From contig OX392530.1 in NCBI GenBank assembly GCA_947623455.1, positions 32,457,405 to 32,521,404 of the forward strand: a DNA stretch of 64,000 nt. The letters are read 5' to 3'. This stretch comes from Mimachlamys varia. Lineage: Eukaryota; Mollusca; Bivalvia; Pectinida; Pectinidae. Of the stretch, positions 1-10,623 are shown in pieces. Both the position numbers and the translations under genes were made by a program. The notes under the pieces were generated by a model. It was not told the DNA's origin. It did not search any database and saw only the letters and a list, made by a program, of their open reading frames with translations. Within the stretch, counting starts at the first letter, position 1, and each line of letters begins with the position of its first letter.

Positions 1-870
1 CAGTGAAATTGGGCTGGCGAGTTTACGAAATATCACAACTTCACCTCTTTAAAAGGTTCAATGCGATAAGGGAAGTTTTGAGACGGAAATGATAGCAGTA
101 CTTTCATATGATGTTCAATCCCATGAAATTCGTGTCGCGAAACCTTATTGTGTCGGAACGAAAATGGACACAAATTGAAATGGAATCATTACCTGTGTAA
201 TATGGCCTCGAACGATTTGACCAGTATAAATACATGTGTACACGCCGGGTCGTAGTTAAGAATAATCAAAACCATCTTACCACCGTTTTGAAAAAAGTCA
301 ATCAGTATGACCCTGATCAATGCGTTTGGTGACCCACTTAATGATAGGATTTCGGAAGTCAGGGAGACAGCAGCTAATGACTTAAACCTGCAAAAGTGAA
401 CTTGCTCCTTGATCTCGTTCCCAACTTTGACCGACCTTTACTGAGAAATAAGGCGCAAACAGCTCCGAAAATAATCAAGACTGCAAAAGACTAATTTGTG
501 GTACCCATAACAAGAATATTTTGCAATCTAAACCCGACCCAAAATCACCCGCATACATCGAGCACTATGAAAGAAGTAAAATTACTAATATTTCAAATTC
601 TACGTTTTTTTCCTGGATCGAGTTTTCAGTTCTAAATGGTGTTTTGTGGATCTGTTTAAGAATTATTGTTCCATATGTTTTTGTTGGTGATATCAGAAAG
701 CTCCGTGATCGTGAGCATGCTCTATGACTTTTGGAACAGCAGTATACACCAAGAACGATGAAAGCTGACTTAAGTCAAGTTACACCTAAATGTATTTTAT
801 TTTGGTTAACCAAATTTCGCTAGTGGTGGAAGGTTGTTGGTGATTTTGAAAATGAAACAATGGATTCAAG
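1..870. other. No recognisable feature (AT-rich, noncoding)
   Basis: I see no repeat, RNA gene or supported coding region here. The longest reading frame (521-727, + strand, 68 codons) has no recognisable domain and no splice-site or codon support, so I treat it as chance. The last ~90 bases may already belong to the left part of the Rep-A copy that follows. Confidence 0.5.
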
Positions 871-1215
871 AAATGCAAGTTGATGAAGACTATGAGGAAG
901 TTTTATGGTTGCTACCATGGCATCATTGAGAGATAAGCGATATCCGTTCGTATATGATATGAAGATGAACATCTTTGATTAAAAATGCTCATAAGTATCC
1001 CTACCCTACGTGTTGGGATTAGAAGGATGATCCAGGGTTCACGTGGCGTTTACTTAAATGTGACATTGATTTGCATAAAGGGTGCTGTCGATGAAGCAGA
1101 AAACGCATACTCTTCCGGAACACCTGGTCCTTTGTCAATGTTCAGTTCGGATTGTGGTTTTGTTGAAGCTTACGTATTCTCAATTTCCCCGCAAAATTAT
1201 GAGAAAAGGGGATTT
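870..1215 (+). repeat. Rep-A dispersed repeat, copy 1 (diverged)
   Basis: This is one of about fourteen copies or fragments in the window of a ~600-bp dispersed repeat named Rep-A here. Landmarks visible in this copy are 'GTCGATGAAGCAGAAAACGC' (1088-1107), 'TCTTCCGGAACACCTGGTC' (1111-1129) and the downstream block with GATTGTGGTTTTGTTGA. The part between the two blocks is shortened relative to the 33715-34330 copy. A 77-codon reading frame runs across it, but other copies carry stops and deletions, so coding is doubtful. Element class is unknown to me. Confidence 0.75.
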
Positions 1216-1336
1216 TGATGGATATGCGTTTCATCTTAGGGAAGCAGTAGTTTATAGTTACCGGTTCCGTAACATCATGTACCGGTCATCTAGCCCATGA
1301 TTTTGTATGTTGTATATAGGTTAAACACTGTACAAC

Positions 1337-1476
1337 GAGTGATTGTTGGATATGATATTTATTTCACTCTGGCTAGTTAACTTTTAAAAGTTACAAAGAC
1401 AAAGCGAGATCTTTTGTAGCTTTTGAAAATTAACTAACGGGAGTGAAATAAATACCACATCCAACAACCACGAGTC
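1337..1476. repeat. Inverted repeat (~58-bp arms, ~20-bp spacer), MITE-like
   Basis: The left arm (1337-1394) reads into TTGTTGGATATGATATTTAT and TTTCACTC. The right arm (1416-1476) is its imperfect reverse complement (GGGAGTGAAATAAATACC, then CATCCAACAACC). The arms match over nearly their whole length with scattered mismatches, so the RNA or single strand would fold to a long hairpin. There is no coding capacity. I could not define terminal target-site duplications; a decayed miniature inverted-repeat element is the likeliest origin. Confidence 0.75.
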
Positions 1477-1894
1477 GTGTGAACTGTTTCTACCACACTT
1501 TCAGTCGAAATAAGTAGAACATCAGACAATATAGCGTAGACGGATCGGTTCGTATTTTCCCGCCAAATGATAACGAGTTCATCAATCAGCAAGTGGCGTA
1601 ATTCCGGTCGAAGTTCACCATGCCAGCTGATCAAAATGAGTTTAGATTTATTCCACGTGTAATATAAATATAATGCTATTCAACAGTTGTAATGATTTTT
1701 GATACCCTGTGAGATGAATAACACCCATCTATTGTGGTCGAAAAAATTGTTTCCGTTGGTTTGCCTGCTGTGAATTGTTTGTGTTTTGAATAAGGTATTC
1801 TGTGAGAAGGACAACCTAAACCAAGATATCAAGAAACATTGCAATATGGTTTAAATGGTTTCGAAATCTAGACGAAAAATTTACAAAATTAGAA
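1477..1894. other. No recognisable feature
   Basis: A 66-codon frame on the minus strand (1434-1634) overlaps the hairpin arm and has no recognisable motif. Nothing else stands out. Confidence 0.4.
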
Positions 1895-2110
1895 CGTAAT
1901 GTTTTCTTGGATGTGACCAGTATTTAGTTGGCGGGTGTCGTCGATGAAACAAAAGACGCTTAATCTTCCGTAACACCTGGTCTTATTCTCTCGAACTTTG
2001 AAAAGAGTATCCGTGTAAATCTTTCCTTTGTTCATATATTGCCCCAAGTTAAATCGATTTTGAGTTCGGATTATGGTTTTGTTGACGCTTCGGTATTTCC
2101 TGATTATTCT
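1895..2110 (+). repeat. Rep-A dispersed repeat, copy 2
   Basis: Contains the Rep-A landmarks CTTGGATGTGACCAG (1909 on), GGCGGGTGTCGTCGATGAA, ACACCTGGTCTTATTCTC, TCTTTCCTTTGTTCATAT and ATTATGGTTTTGTTGACGCT, in the family order. The family's reading frame is broken here by stops (GCTTAATCT replaces GCTTACTCT), which argues against conserved coding in this copy. It lies about 700 bp downstream of copy 1 in the same orientation. Confidence 0.85.
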
Positions 2111-2149
2111 ATCCAGATTAGAAAATAAAAAATGATAACATACATGTTA

Positions 2150-3690
2150 TACAACTAATACCTTTATTAGAGTAAAAACGTCCAATGCCCTCCTTCTGCA
2201 TCTTCAAATACATAGTAAATAGATCTACCCAGCTCTTAATAACGTATTAACATCACGAAACGAAATCGACAAAACATCGGGATATGGACCGTGCGCCAAT
2301 TGTGTTATTTAATATGAACTTTATTTATTTTACAACAATCATGAAACAAGTTATACAACTTATATTAATCATTCTTGTTTTCCCGGATGTAAGCGCGCGA
2401 CGGGTCATATTGTGGGAGGAAACCGGAGTACCCGGAGAAAACCCACGTGGTCGGGCAGGTGACCCCATACCTTTTAACGTCCGGTAGGGGAATCGAACCC
2501 TGGCCGCCTTAGTGAAAGTCAACTGTGCTATCCACTGCGCCACCCGACCACCCCATTTACTTGTGTTCTTTGAGGGACGTTCTTTAGTTCTCCAATTCGT
2601 GTTAAGGTTAAACTTATATGTCACAAACACCACACACATTGTTTGTTTGGGCTTCATTTGACCTATTATGTAAATAACACAGCATGTCGGGTTATCTATT
2701 TGGACCATGTGCTGTTCTTGTCCTAGTTATAGGCTTTTCTAAGAATGTCCCATACTAGAAAAAAACATGCCCTTGTTACTATATGGATTTGATCATTATA
2801 TAAAGGTGTTCGACTAGAAAAAAACATTTTTAGTTTATCATCGATAATATTTTAACAGTTTTGTTGTCAGTAAAAGCATTGTACATGTCTCAACATTGTT
2901 CTTAATAAAGAATAATCATGAAGATGAATAACCTTTTTGGACGGTTCGGGAACAATAAAACGGGTCTTAAATGTATTTCATGTTCAGATAAATGATCTAT
3001 GAAATGTCGGTTACTGAATACGACCAGCGGCAACCAATCCAGACAGAAACACCCCAATAAGTTGACAAGTCCTTACTTCATACTCCTCTTATATTATACG
3101 AAGAGATAACCTTAGCTCGTGCCAAGGTAAAACAATAGCCATGCTCACACATATCTTATGGGCAGACTTTAATAACCTGGTTACGTAATGTCTCCCGATA
3201 ACTAGGCCAATAGTGCACGAGTCCTTGCATCCTTTCACATGTGCATTTACCTTTTGCCATGACCTAGATATGATGACCCTGTTGTAAAATGCTTGAAACA
3301 TACTAATTTTACTGGATTGACGTGAGCACTATTAAATTAATTCACCCCTGAAGACATATTTGAAGACTCTCAATTCAAAAAATTGGAATAGTTCATTATG
3401 CCATTCCATTGGTCAATTAGTTAAACATTTTACATGCATATTTCGGTGTTTGGTTTGTCATTATATTAAAAGCATTGCAAGTATATTTTACCACGAGATC
3501 TTTGTGTGAAATGAAATTTTGTACAAAAATACTGTAATGGAATTTAAATGAACAATGCTATTCGTATTTGATAGATAGGAAGTCTATACAAATAAAAAGA
3601 GTTTTACAAAATTAAGATTGCCAATCAATGACAAACAATCTAACATTAAAAGCAATCCTAAAACGATGACGTACTTGTGTACAGTTGATG
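2150..3690. repeat. Triplicated segment, copy 1 of 3
   Basis: First of three diverged, head-to-tail copies of a segment about 1.5 kb long without insertions. Shared landmarks in order are the CCCTCCTTCTGC block, GACATGGATCCTG-like, CGTGT(C/T)AAGGT followed by CAAACACCA, GGTTATCTATTTGGACC, CCTAGTTATAG, a block around CAGCGGC(A/G)A(C/T)CAATC, CCTGGTTACGTAA(T/G)GTCTC and ATCTTTGTGTGAAATGA. Copies are well diverged, so the triplication is old. Copy 1 is interrupted by a SINE (2385-2552). No conserved reading frame runs through the copies. Confidence 0.7.
2385..2552 (-). mobile_element. tRNA-derived SINE, family 1, copy a
   Basis: Read on the minus strand, the element begins near 2550 with a tRNA-like head. 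An A-box match TGGCGCAGTGGATAGC is followed ~45 bases later by a B-box match GGGTTCGATTCCC. These are the internal RNA polymerase III promoter elements of tRNA genes and SINEs. Next come AAAAGGTATGGGGTCACC and a conserved core ending GTACTCCGGTTTCCTCCCAC (about 2450-2415). That core type recurs in SINEs of aquatic invertebrates; I suspect the MetaSINE superfamily but cannot verify it. It looks like a retrotransposed insertion rather than a functional tRNA gene, because the acceptor stem and anticodon arm are poor. Confidence 0.85.
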
Positions 3691-5745
3691 TCTCTTCACA
3701 GGCAAGACCAACTGATACCCTCCTTCTGCAAATGCAAATGCATATTTAGTAAATGTATCCTAAGCCCACTCATTTTAATATAATATACAACAATAAGACG
3801 AAACTAAATTGATATTAAATAGAGACATGGATCCTAAAACAAATGTTTCGGGACGACCTTCTGACCCGTGTCAAGGTCGACTTGTTTTGTACACAGTTTA
3901 CAGAGCAAAAATTCATAAAGTGAACACGACCTTCTGACCCGTGTCAATGTCGAGTTGTTTTTGTACACAGTTTACAGAGCAAAAATTCATAAAGTGAACA
4001 CGACCTTCTGACCCGTGTCAAGGTCGAGTTGTTTTTGTACACAGTTTACAGAGCAAAAATTCATAAAGTGAACACGACCTTCTGACCCGTGACAAGGTTG
4101 AGTTGTTTTTGTACACAGTTTACAGAGCAAAAATTCATAAAGTGAACACGACCTTCTGACCCGTGTCAAGGTCGAGTTGTTTTTGTACACAGTTTACAGA
4201 GCAAAAATTCATAAAGTGAACACGACCTTCTGACCCGTGTCAAGGTCGAGTTGTTTTTGTACACAGTCTACAGAGCAAAAATTCATAAAGTGAACACGAC
4301 CTTCTGACCCGTGTCAAGGTCGAGTTGTTTTTGTACACAGTTTACAGAGCAAAAATTCATAAAGTGAACACGACCTTCTGACCCGTGTCAAGGTCGAGTT
4401 GTTTTTGTACACAGTCTACAGAGCAAAAATTCATAAAGTGAACACGACCTTCTGACCCGTGTCAAGGTTGAGTTGTTTTTGTACACAGTTTACAGAGCAA
4501 AAATTCATACAGTGAACACGACCTTCTGACCCGTGTCAAGGTTGAGTTGTTTTTGTACACAGTCTACAGAGCAAAAATTCATAAAGTGAACACGACCTTC
4601 TGACCCGTGTCAAGGTCGAGTTGTTTTGTAGACAGTCTACAGAGCATGTGCCAGGCTATCCGTATGGACCCAGCGATACTATTGACCTAGTTATAGTGAT
4701 TTTCGATTTATTAGAACGTCCCATACCAGACAATGGGCACTACTTAAAATTTAGCAACTAGTAAAAGCATTGTATCATCAAAACTATTCTGTGACCAGTA
4801 AAAACTTCATACAAAATGTACACACATCATCATTTTACTATGTGAGGTAAAATCATAAAGTGAATAATTCCCTGTTAGACGGTAAAGGACAAAGGCGACT
4901 GGTTTTTAAATGAATGTTTACATCAGAAGAACGATCTAAAACATTGTAGAATGTGGGGTACTGATTATGATCAGCGGCGGATCAATCGTGTCCTGAATAA
5001 AAATACAAGATGAAAATGCCTTCTTTCATACTTATCTATAATAGGAGACAACCCAACTTTCACCTGGTTGGTACAGACATAACGACATAAACAGTACTTG
5101 TGTCACATGCGCAAAAAGAGTGTAAATAGTGTAGTTATTTTTTATTAGTTTTTCACCCGTTCATTACACATAGTCTTTCAATCAGATAATCTCAATTTTC
5201 AAATATTTGATTTGTTTTTATTTTGTCATATTCTTAACATAAGTAAACAAAAGGAAATTCCAAACTAGAGTTACACTAATGCTGAACTGCAGACTACTAT
5301 TATAGCGTCCCTACCGGTTGTGTAGCATGGTCATGGGTGTGTTTTAGCACAACGGAAGTTACAGACAAGTGGATAAAGGAAAAACTAATACAGTGTACCT
5401 TTAAAAAAATCTGAACGATATTTGTATTGCTCTGATTTATGTCAAGGTAGACATGCGGTCGTCTGTGCAGACTTAAAATACCTGGTTACGTAAGGTCTCA
5501 CGAGAAATAGGCCAACAACACAAGCGACCTTGCGATATAAACCTTCCACACAAATATCAATATAAAGGTTTAGATGGTCTGTCACTGCCTTTTTCAATTT
5601 TTAACACGAGTTCTTTGTATGAAATGACATTTTTGTGGATTACACAAAACCGATACGATTTGCGTTTGTCTTAAATCAATACACGTGTTCTATGAGAAAT
5701 TGAGTACTGATGAGAAAAAAACACTAATCATGTCAGATTAAAAAA
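3690..5745. repeat. Triplicated segment, copy 2 of 3 (expanded)
   Basis: Second copy of the segment described at 2150-3690. It shares ATACCCTCCTTCTGC (3716 on), the GACATGGATCCT block, the GGCTATCCGTATGGACCC block (4654 on), GATCAGCGGCGGATCAATC (4970 on) and CTGGTTACGTAAGGTCTCAC (5481 on). It is longer than the others because a 74-bp unit inside it has expanded to about eleven tandem copies (3854-4646). The sequence corresponding to that unit appears once in copies 1 and 3. Confidence 0.7.
3854..4646. repeat. 74-bp minisatellite, ~10.7 copies
   Basis: Unit starts fall at 3854, 3927, 4001, 4075, 4149, 4223, 4297, 4371, 4445, 4519 and 4593, a 74-bp period (73 in the first unit). Units differ by only a few substitutions (TTTACAGAG versus TCTACAGAG; AAGGTCGAG versus AAGGTTGAG). 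Each unit opens with a hairpin-capable pair, CGACCTT ... AAGGTCG, separated by 12 bases. The reading frame found here (minus strand, 3987-4190) is only the translated repeat. High unit identity inside an otherwise old, diverged segment points to recent expansion. Confidence 0.95.
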
Positions 5746-6500
5746 AAACAAAAACATGGTGACGTAAATACAGTTTGTACTTCTTTAACAGCGTCCAATA
5801 CCCTTCTTCTGAACGTCAGTTCATATATCTACCCAACTATACTTCTTTAACAGCTTCCAATACCCTTCTTCTGAACGTGCAATTACATACTCAGTTCATA
5901 TATCTACCCAACTATAAGAAAACGAAAAGAGTACATGTACATCGGGACATGGATCCTGAAATAAGTGGGGGTTTTTATCGGGAACGGTCTTAACACCTCC
6001 CGTTCGTGTCAAGGTTATGCTAACAAACACCAAACAAGTAATTTGTGCAGCGCTGACTGGTGCTATTATGTAACACACACTTGACATGGGTTGGCGTCGT
6101 TAAACAGGCTGCCGAGTGTATTTCAGGTTATCTATTTGGACCCTGCCACACTAGTGCCCTAGTTACAATGAACCTGGCTTTTGTTAGAGAACAGGAAATT
6201 ACTGAATTGATTTGACAAAATATTTAAATATTTCTTTTAGAATAAGAATTATATCATCATTTTTCATTGTAAAATGAAATTATTAAGATGAATATCCATG
6301 TTGAACAATAGCAGTGCAATAGGGTCTTAATGAATTTAAACTCCAGAAGAACGATCTACAAAACGTAGACTATTAATAATGATCGACGGCTATCAATCAA
6401 GTCCTGAATTAATGTATCAGTTAATAATTAACTGAAAATTCATTATTTCACACTTGTCTACTGAAAAGTGTAATCCAAATTACGCCTGGAAATAAGAGTA
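5745..6500. repeat. Triplicated segment, copy 3 of 3 (3' truncated)
   Basis: Third copy of the segment. It includes CCAATACCCTTCTTCTGAAC, ATCGGGACATGGATCCTGAA, CGTTCGTGTCAAGGTTATG with AACAAACACCAAAC, AGGTTATCTATTTGGACCCT, and the block around ATGATCGACGGCTATCAATC (6380 on). It lacks the later CCTGGTTACGTAA block seen in copies 1 and 2, so it stops near 6500, where a different repeat begins. An internal direct repeat sits at its start (5781-5915). Confidence 0.65.
5781..5915. repeat. Short direct repeat at start of copy 3
   Basis: TACTTCTTTAACAGC(G/T)TCCA followed by ATACCCTTCTTCTGAACGT and TCATATATCTACCCAACTAT occurs twice in tandem, the second unit having a small insertion before the TCAGTTCATATATC block. 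The overlapping 72-codon frame is a product of the repeat and has no recognisable function. Confidence 0.8.
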
Positions 6501-6662
6501 AGTACCGAAACTCGGGAAATTATTGTATTAAAGTGCCAACTCCCTTATATTTGCCATCATTCTTGCATAGGACAAGAATTCCACGGAAGTGGATGTGTCG
6601 CCTGCGCAGCGAGTTGGGAGATACTGAAGTAACTGCACTCAAACAGATTTTTATTTATAGCA

Positions 6663-6685
6663 AGTGACCTTTGACCTTTGACCCT
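6663..6685 (-). promoter_or_regulatory. Overlapping DR1-type nuclear-receptor half-sites (unit 1)
   Basis: On the minus strand this reads GGGTCAAAGGTCAAAGGTCA, three AGGTCA-like half-sites spaced by one base, the DR1 arrangement bound by RXR/HNF4/COUP-type receptors. This is a sequence match only; no binding is shown, and the motif lies inside a repeat element. Confidence 0.45.
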
Positions 6686-6801
6686 GAAAAGCAATTCCAA
6701 GCAAGCATATTTGGTAATGATGCATTGTAAGAAGTTTCAGTTTAATTGGCACAAGGAAACTCGAGTTATCGCATGGAAACCGATTTTCTATTTATAGCAA
6801 C

Positions 6802-6831
6802 AGTGACCTTGACCTTTGACCTTTGACCCTG
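6802..6831 (-). promoter_or_regulatory. Overlapping DR1-type half-sites (unit 2)
   Basis: The second internal unit repeats the array with one extra half-site: on the plus strand TGACCTTGACCTTTGACC and then TTTGACCC. The four half-sites have spacings of zero and one base. The motif is preserved between diverged units while surrounding bases vary, which could reflect function or simple repeat expansion. Confidence 0.4.
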
Positions 6832-6999
6832 AAAAGCAATTCCAAGCAAGCACTTTTGGTAAGGAAGCACTGTATGACGTTTGAGTGTGATTGGCCCAAA
6901 GAAACTCAAGTTATCGCACGGAAACTGTTGGTGCAGACACCGCCGCCGACGACGCCGACATAGTGATCCCTATATGTCGCCTTTTCAGGCGACACAACA

Positions 7000-8470
7000 A
7001 TAAAATATAACATCAAGTAATTAAATGACAGATGTTGTAAACAAACTCTTGGTAAAACACTTCAAACTCGTTTTAATTATCAATTTAATAGAGCTTTAAA
7101 AATCTAAAAAATCACGCCATTTATTGTATATTATTTTATGATACATTCGTCGGACGTTTTATTAATTACTCCTTTTCAGTTTTTTCACGTGGTTTTTCTA
7201 TTTCAGTTTAAAACGTTTGATCCTACAGAACTAGTTTGATAAGGCGTTTCATTAACTAGTCCAAAACATTTTCTACATGTCGTTAGGTATAAGCTTCACT
7301 ATACCGTTTGAAGCCTTAAAACTAAAAGAATTTCGTGAACTCGGAACAAAGAAATATTGATTTGACCAGCCAGCGCAGTCATCCTATCGCTGTGTAAGAA
7401 CGGGACAGAAACCAAACATATGACTTTATGTCAGTATGTGTTTGCTGTCAAAGACAAGGTATGAATAGCTGAACTCTGTGCACCACTATAGCCTTACATG
7501 TGCGGTGTTGAGTAATGTTTAGCAGTGATGTCGCCCTTGACTTACATCTGTTCTTCTACAATAACAGCACTTTGCTGTAGTACAAATACACTACATGACT
7601 GAAATTTGCGTCCATCTCCACGTATGCTAGATACATATGTCCCACGTGCGACTGATATAGGTTCCCAGCAGGCAGCCGCAAAATCTTACATTGGTTAGCT
7701 CAAACCTCGTCGAGAGAAGAAACCCCCATTTTGCATTTCTCACTCGAGAAATGAGGTCGTTTTGGGGGATATGAAGTGATTATTTTTCTGTTACCCACTT
7801 GGCCTTGTCATCTGTATACATTGTTGACATTACAACTTAATGTCTATATCGTAACGTTTTCTATGATTATTATATCATCCCTTCATCTCACACGTGGGAG
7901 GAAACAAGAATTTCTCTTACATTCAACATTGTATCGAAAAAAGCTGTGCTATCCCGACGCGTGACAAATGACATAAGCCATGAGTTAGACAGTCAAGAAT
8001 CTCCTTCTGGAGTGGACATTTCCTTATCTAGGAAATCATCAACTGCATGAAGCCACCTTAACAAACGCATGGACATCAAGTTAAATAACGCACCGGGCAG
8101 GTTACACAAGGATTGATGACATCACCAAATTATTGGTGTAGCTGTTTTATAAATGATCAGCAATATGTTCCTAACGAAAATGATTTGAATAGTCAAAATT
8201 ACACATAACTTTTTTTTACCTCTTTATGCATGGACTATTTTTATGACCCAGCCATATATAGTGGCAGACACACTATAGTCATCACTCGTTACGTCTTTAC
8301 GGCCGTTAGTCCGTCCGAAACACATTCGATTGGCTCCGTATCTTTGTAACATCAAACTACGGTCCTAACTGTGGACCCCCTTTATTGTGAAACTCATCCG
8401 TTTCCCCTTATTATATAACTCTGTGACTTGTGATAGTAGAGCAAAAAACTTTGCATGATTGTTAACTAGC
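7000..8470. other. Noncoding AT-rich stretch with one small hairpin
   Basis: No gene or repeat family is recognised. Around 7723-7772 is an imperfect hairpin: CCCCCATTTTG, then CATTTCTC-ACTC-GAGAAATG, then CGTTTTGGGGG. The 62-codon frame at 7776-7964 has no recognisable domain. Confidence 0.45.
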
Positions 8471-8511
8471 ATACAAATATATCATTGATGTCTGTGCAAT
8501 AGGCCAGAATA

Positions 8512-8622
8512 TTTGACACGAGGTACTGGTAATCGACCGATGTTTTATTGTACGAGGCCGAAGGCCGAGTTCAATAGAACACCGGTCGATTATCAGTACC
8601 GAGGGTCAAATATTATGGATTA
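8512..8622. repeat. Hairpin A of the foldback element
   Basis: Near-palindrome: TTTGACACGAGGTACTGG ... ATCGACCGATGTTTTATTG, centre GAGGCCGAAGGCC, then CAATAGAACACCGGTCGAT ... CAGTACCGAGGGTCAAA. Arms about 50 bp with few mismatches. It is homologous to hairpin B at 9062-9190. Confidence 0.85.
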
Positions 8623-9061
8623 TTACATAATGCATTTGATTTTCCTTTACTATACGCATAAGCTATATTTTGAACCATTTACTAGTGAAATGAGCTATTG
8701 CAGGGCTAAAATGACTATTGCACGGGCACGTGCGAACTATTGAACACCGTGTGACGTTTCCTACTCTTTCAAGCATCAAAGTCAGTCGGATGTCAATGCT
8801 GCCAGACAACAACAGGCAAGACAATTTCTACAGGAAAGTTGGGAATTGGAGTCGCCAATGAAAACGGATTGATATTTTTGTGGTTATTACTCAGATAATC
8901 GAATATTTACCGTTTTATTTGTTTACATACCAGAGTTCACGCGATACATTATACAATCGATCTATTATCATTCAAAAAACATGTTAATAAAATAAAAATT
9001 TTCAGCGATTCAAAGTGTGTTTAAGTGATTATGCAATAAAGCACGTATATCATGGGTGTAT

Positions 9062-9190
9062 GTGCAATAGTCCAGAATATTTGACCCTCGGTCCTGGTAA
9101 TCGACCGATGTTCTATTGCCCTCGGCCTTTGGCCTCGTGCAATAGAACATCGGTCGGTTATCAGTGCCTCGTGTCAAATATTCTGGACTA
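9062..9190. repeat. Hairpin B, centre of the foldback element
   Basis: Near-palindrome with arms about 60 bp: GTGCAATAGTCCAGAATATT ... CTCGGCC-TTT-GGCC ... AATATTCTGGACTATTACAC. It is at the symmetry centre of the larger inverted arms (8637-9060 and 9195-9655). Confidence 0.9.
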
Positions 9191-9660
9191 TTACACACAC
9201 ATCCATGACATATTTGTATACTATTACACAGACATCAATGATATACTTGTTTCATTACATAATCACGTAAGCAAACTTTGAATCACTGACATTGTTTATT
9301 TTATTAACATGTTTTTGAATAATAATAAATCAATTTGACAATGTAACTCGTGAACTCTGGTACATAACAAGATAAAAGGTAAGTACATATGTATTCGATT
9401 ATCTAAGTAATAACCACAAAAATATCAATCCATATTCATTTGCGACTCCAAAACTCAACTTTCCTGTAGAAGTCGCCATGCCTGTTGTCTGGCAGCATTG
9501 ACATCAGACTGACTTTAACGCTTGAAATGGTAGGAAATGTCACGCTGTGTTCAATAGTTCGCACGTGACCGTGCAATAGTCATTTTAGCCGTGCAATAGT
9601 TCATTTCACTAGTAAATGGTTTAAAATATAGCTTATGCGTATAGTTAGAGAAAATCATAA

Positions 9661-10623
9661 GTATTATATAAAAGTATAAGATGATGTGCAATGCACATGC
9701 ATGATTTTTACCCAAAAAATAAAGGTCAAAATGTCTGATTGCTTCAAACATTAAAAGGCGTACGCCAAGGTGTTGACAACGTTTCCTCGCTCATCTCGCC
9801 AAAGGTCAAAGTCACAATTTAACTCCAGCATCGCCCTTTGTTAAACCTTTAAAAAGCAGAGTTGGTAGCAACCAAGCAATGAAATCATTGACCAAATATG
9901 AAGGTCATCAGATCAAGGTCAAAGTCATTTTTTTCATCTCTTAACTGCTAAACATGTTATAACGACAAAATGAAGCCAAATATTACATAAACTAATATCT
10001 TTTTACGGTAGCCATTTGCAAGTCACGATCAAAACATAACCAATGTGTACGCTTTGAAAGAGACATATCCAGTCAAACAAATTATTTACTTATTACGTGG
10101 TGTATACACTTCACAGTACAATGTTTAACAACATTGCTGTTTTTCGCAAACGCGTATATATGTATGATATTCATGAGCTAAATGTTCCCTGCTGGAACAT
10201 GCATTTTTTGCATGCTTTGCCAAATTTAGCAATCACTGTGGCAAATTACGTAGTCATGATTCATACAATGTGCCAACAATTGATAAAGTCTCTTCTTTTT
10301 AACTGCACGAAACAGTTTTAATAAGCTTTTTTATCACTCGATATGCTATTTGAATCACCCTTACAAAAATGTAACTGGTAGGACATCCTTTATATACGGG
10401 TTGAATTCGTTTATCGAGATTTAAATACTTGGCCACAGTTATAATGTCAGTATAAACCTTTGCATATCCGACAGAATTTATACCCGAAGATGTTTCAATG
10501 TATTTCCAAAAGTGCTAAGAAACAACAACATTGTTCTATCGTAACGCACATGTTTATAAACATAATAAACAGATATGGTCTAATCACCGAGCCTTGGAGA
10601 CTACCTTACAGCTGTTGTCTCTC
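9661..10623. other. Noncoding; no clear feature
   Basis: Contains several AAGGTCAAAGTCA-like words (9803-9815 and 9914-9926), resembling words common in bivalve repeats, but no element boundary could be fixed. The 74-codon frame at 10097-10321 shows no recognisable motif. Confidence 0.4.

Larger units (their letters stand above)
6590..6995. mobile_element. Repeat element with two internal units carrying TGACCT half-sites
   Basis: The left part contains TGTGTCGCCTG (6586 on) and the right end TGTCGCCTTTTCAGGCGACA (6976-6995), giving GTCGCC/GGCGAC inverted ends. Between them two related units of roughly 130-150 bp (about 6647-6778 and 6779-6930) each contain TTATTTATAGCAA or TATTTATAGCAACAG, a run of TGACCTTTGACC, and AGTTATCGCA(T/C)GGAAAC. 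A short (CCG)-rich stretch precedes the right end. No coding frame. This looks like a non-autonomous mobile repeat; its class is not assigned. Confidence 0.6.
8478..9660. mobile_element. Nested palindromic (foldback) element, ~1.2 kb
   Basis: Two homologous hairpins (8512-8622 and 9062-9190) each contain GGTAATCGACCGATGTT and its reverse complement around a GGCC-AAGGCC-type centre. Outside the second hairpin, a left arm (8637-9060) and a right arm (9195-9655) are reverse complements over long tracts, e.g. ATACGCATAAGCTATATTTT on the left matches AAAATATAGCTTATGCGTAT on the right. CTTTCCTGTAGAA on the right matches TTCTACAGGAAAG on the left. Short TGCAATAG motifs recur. Several ORFs of 60-90 codons here, on both strands, are hairpin translations. 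No transposase. Terminal target duplications were not defined. Confidence 0.8.

Noticed and set aside
2488..2550. Functional tRNA gene
   Set aside because: A and B boxes are present, but the acceptor and anticodon arms do not fold well, and SINE core sequence follows directly. Two other copies share the same downstream sequence, so it is a SINE head.
2325..2708. 127-codon minus-strand ORF
   Set aside because: It runs through the SINE inserted at 2385-2552; the open frame is a by-product of the SINE sequence.
3854..4646. CRISPR array
   Set aside because: Regular repeats, but units are contiguous with no unique spacers, and the sequence is animal nuclear DNA; it is a minisatellite.
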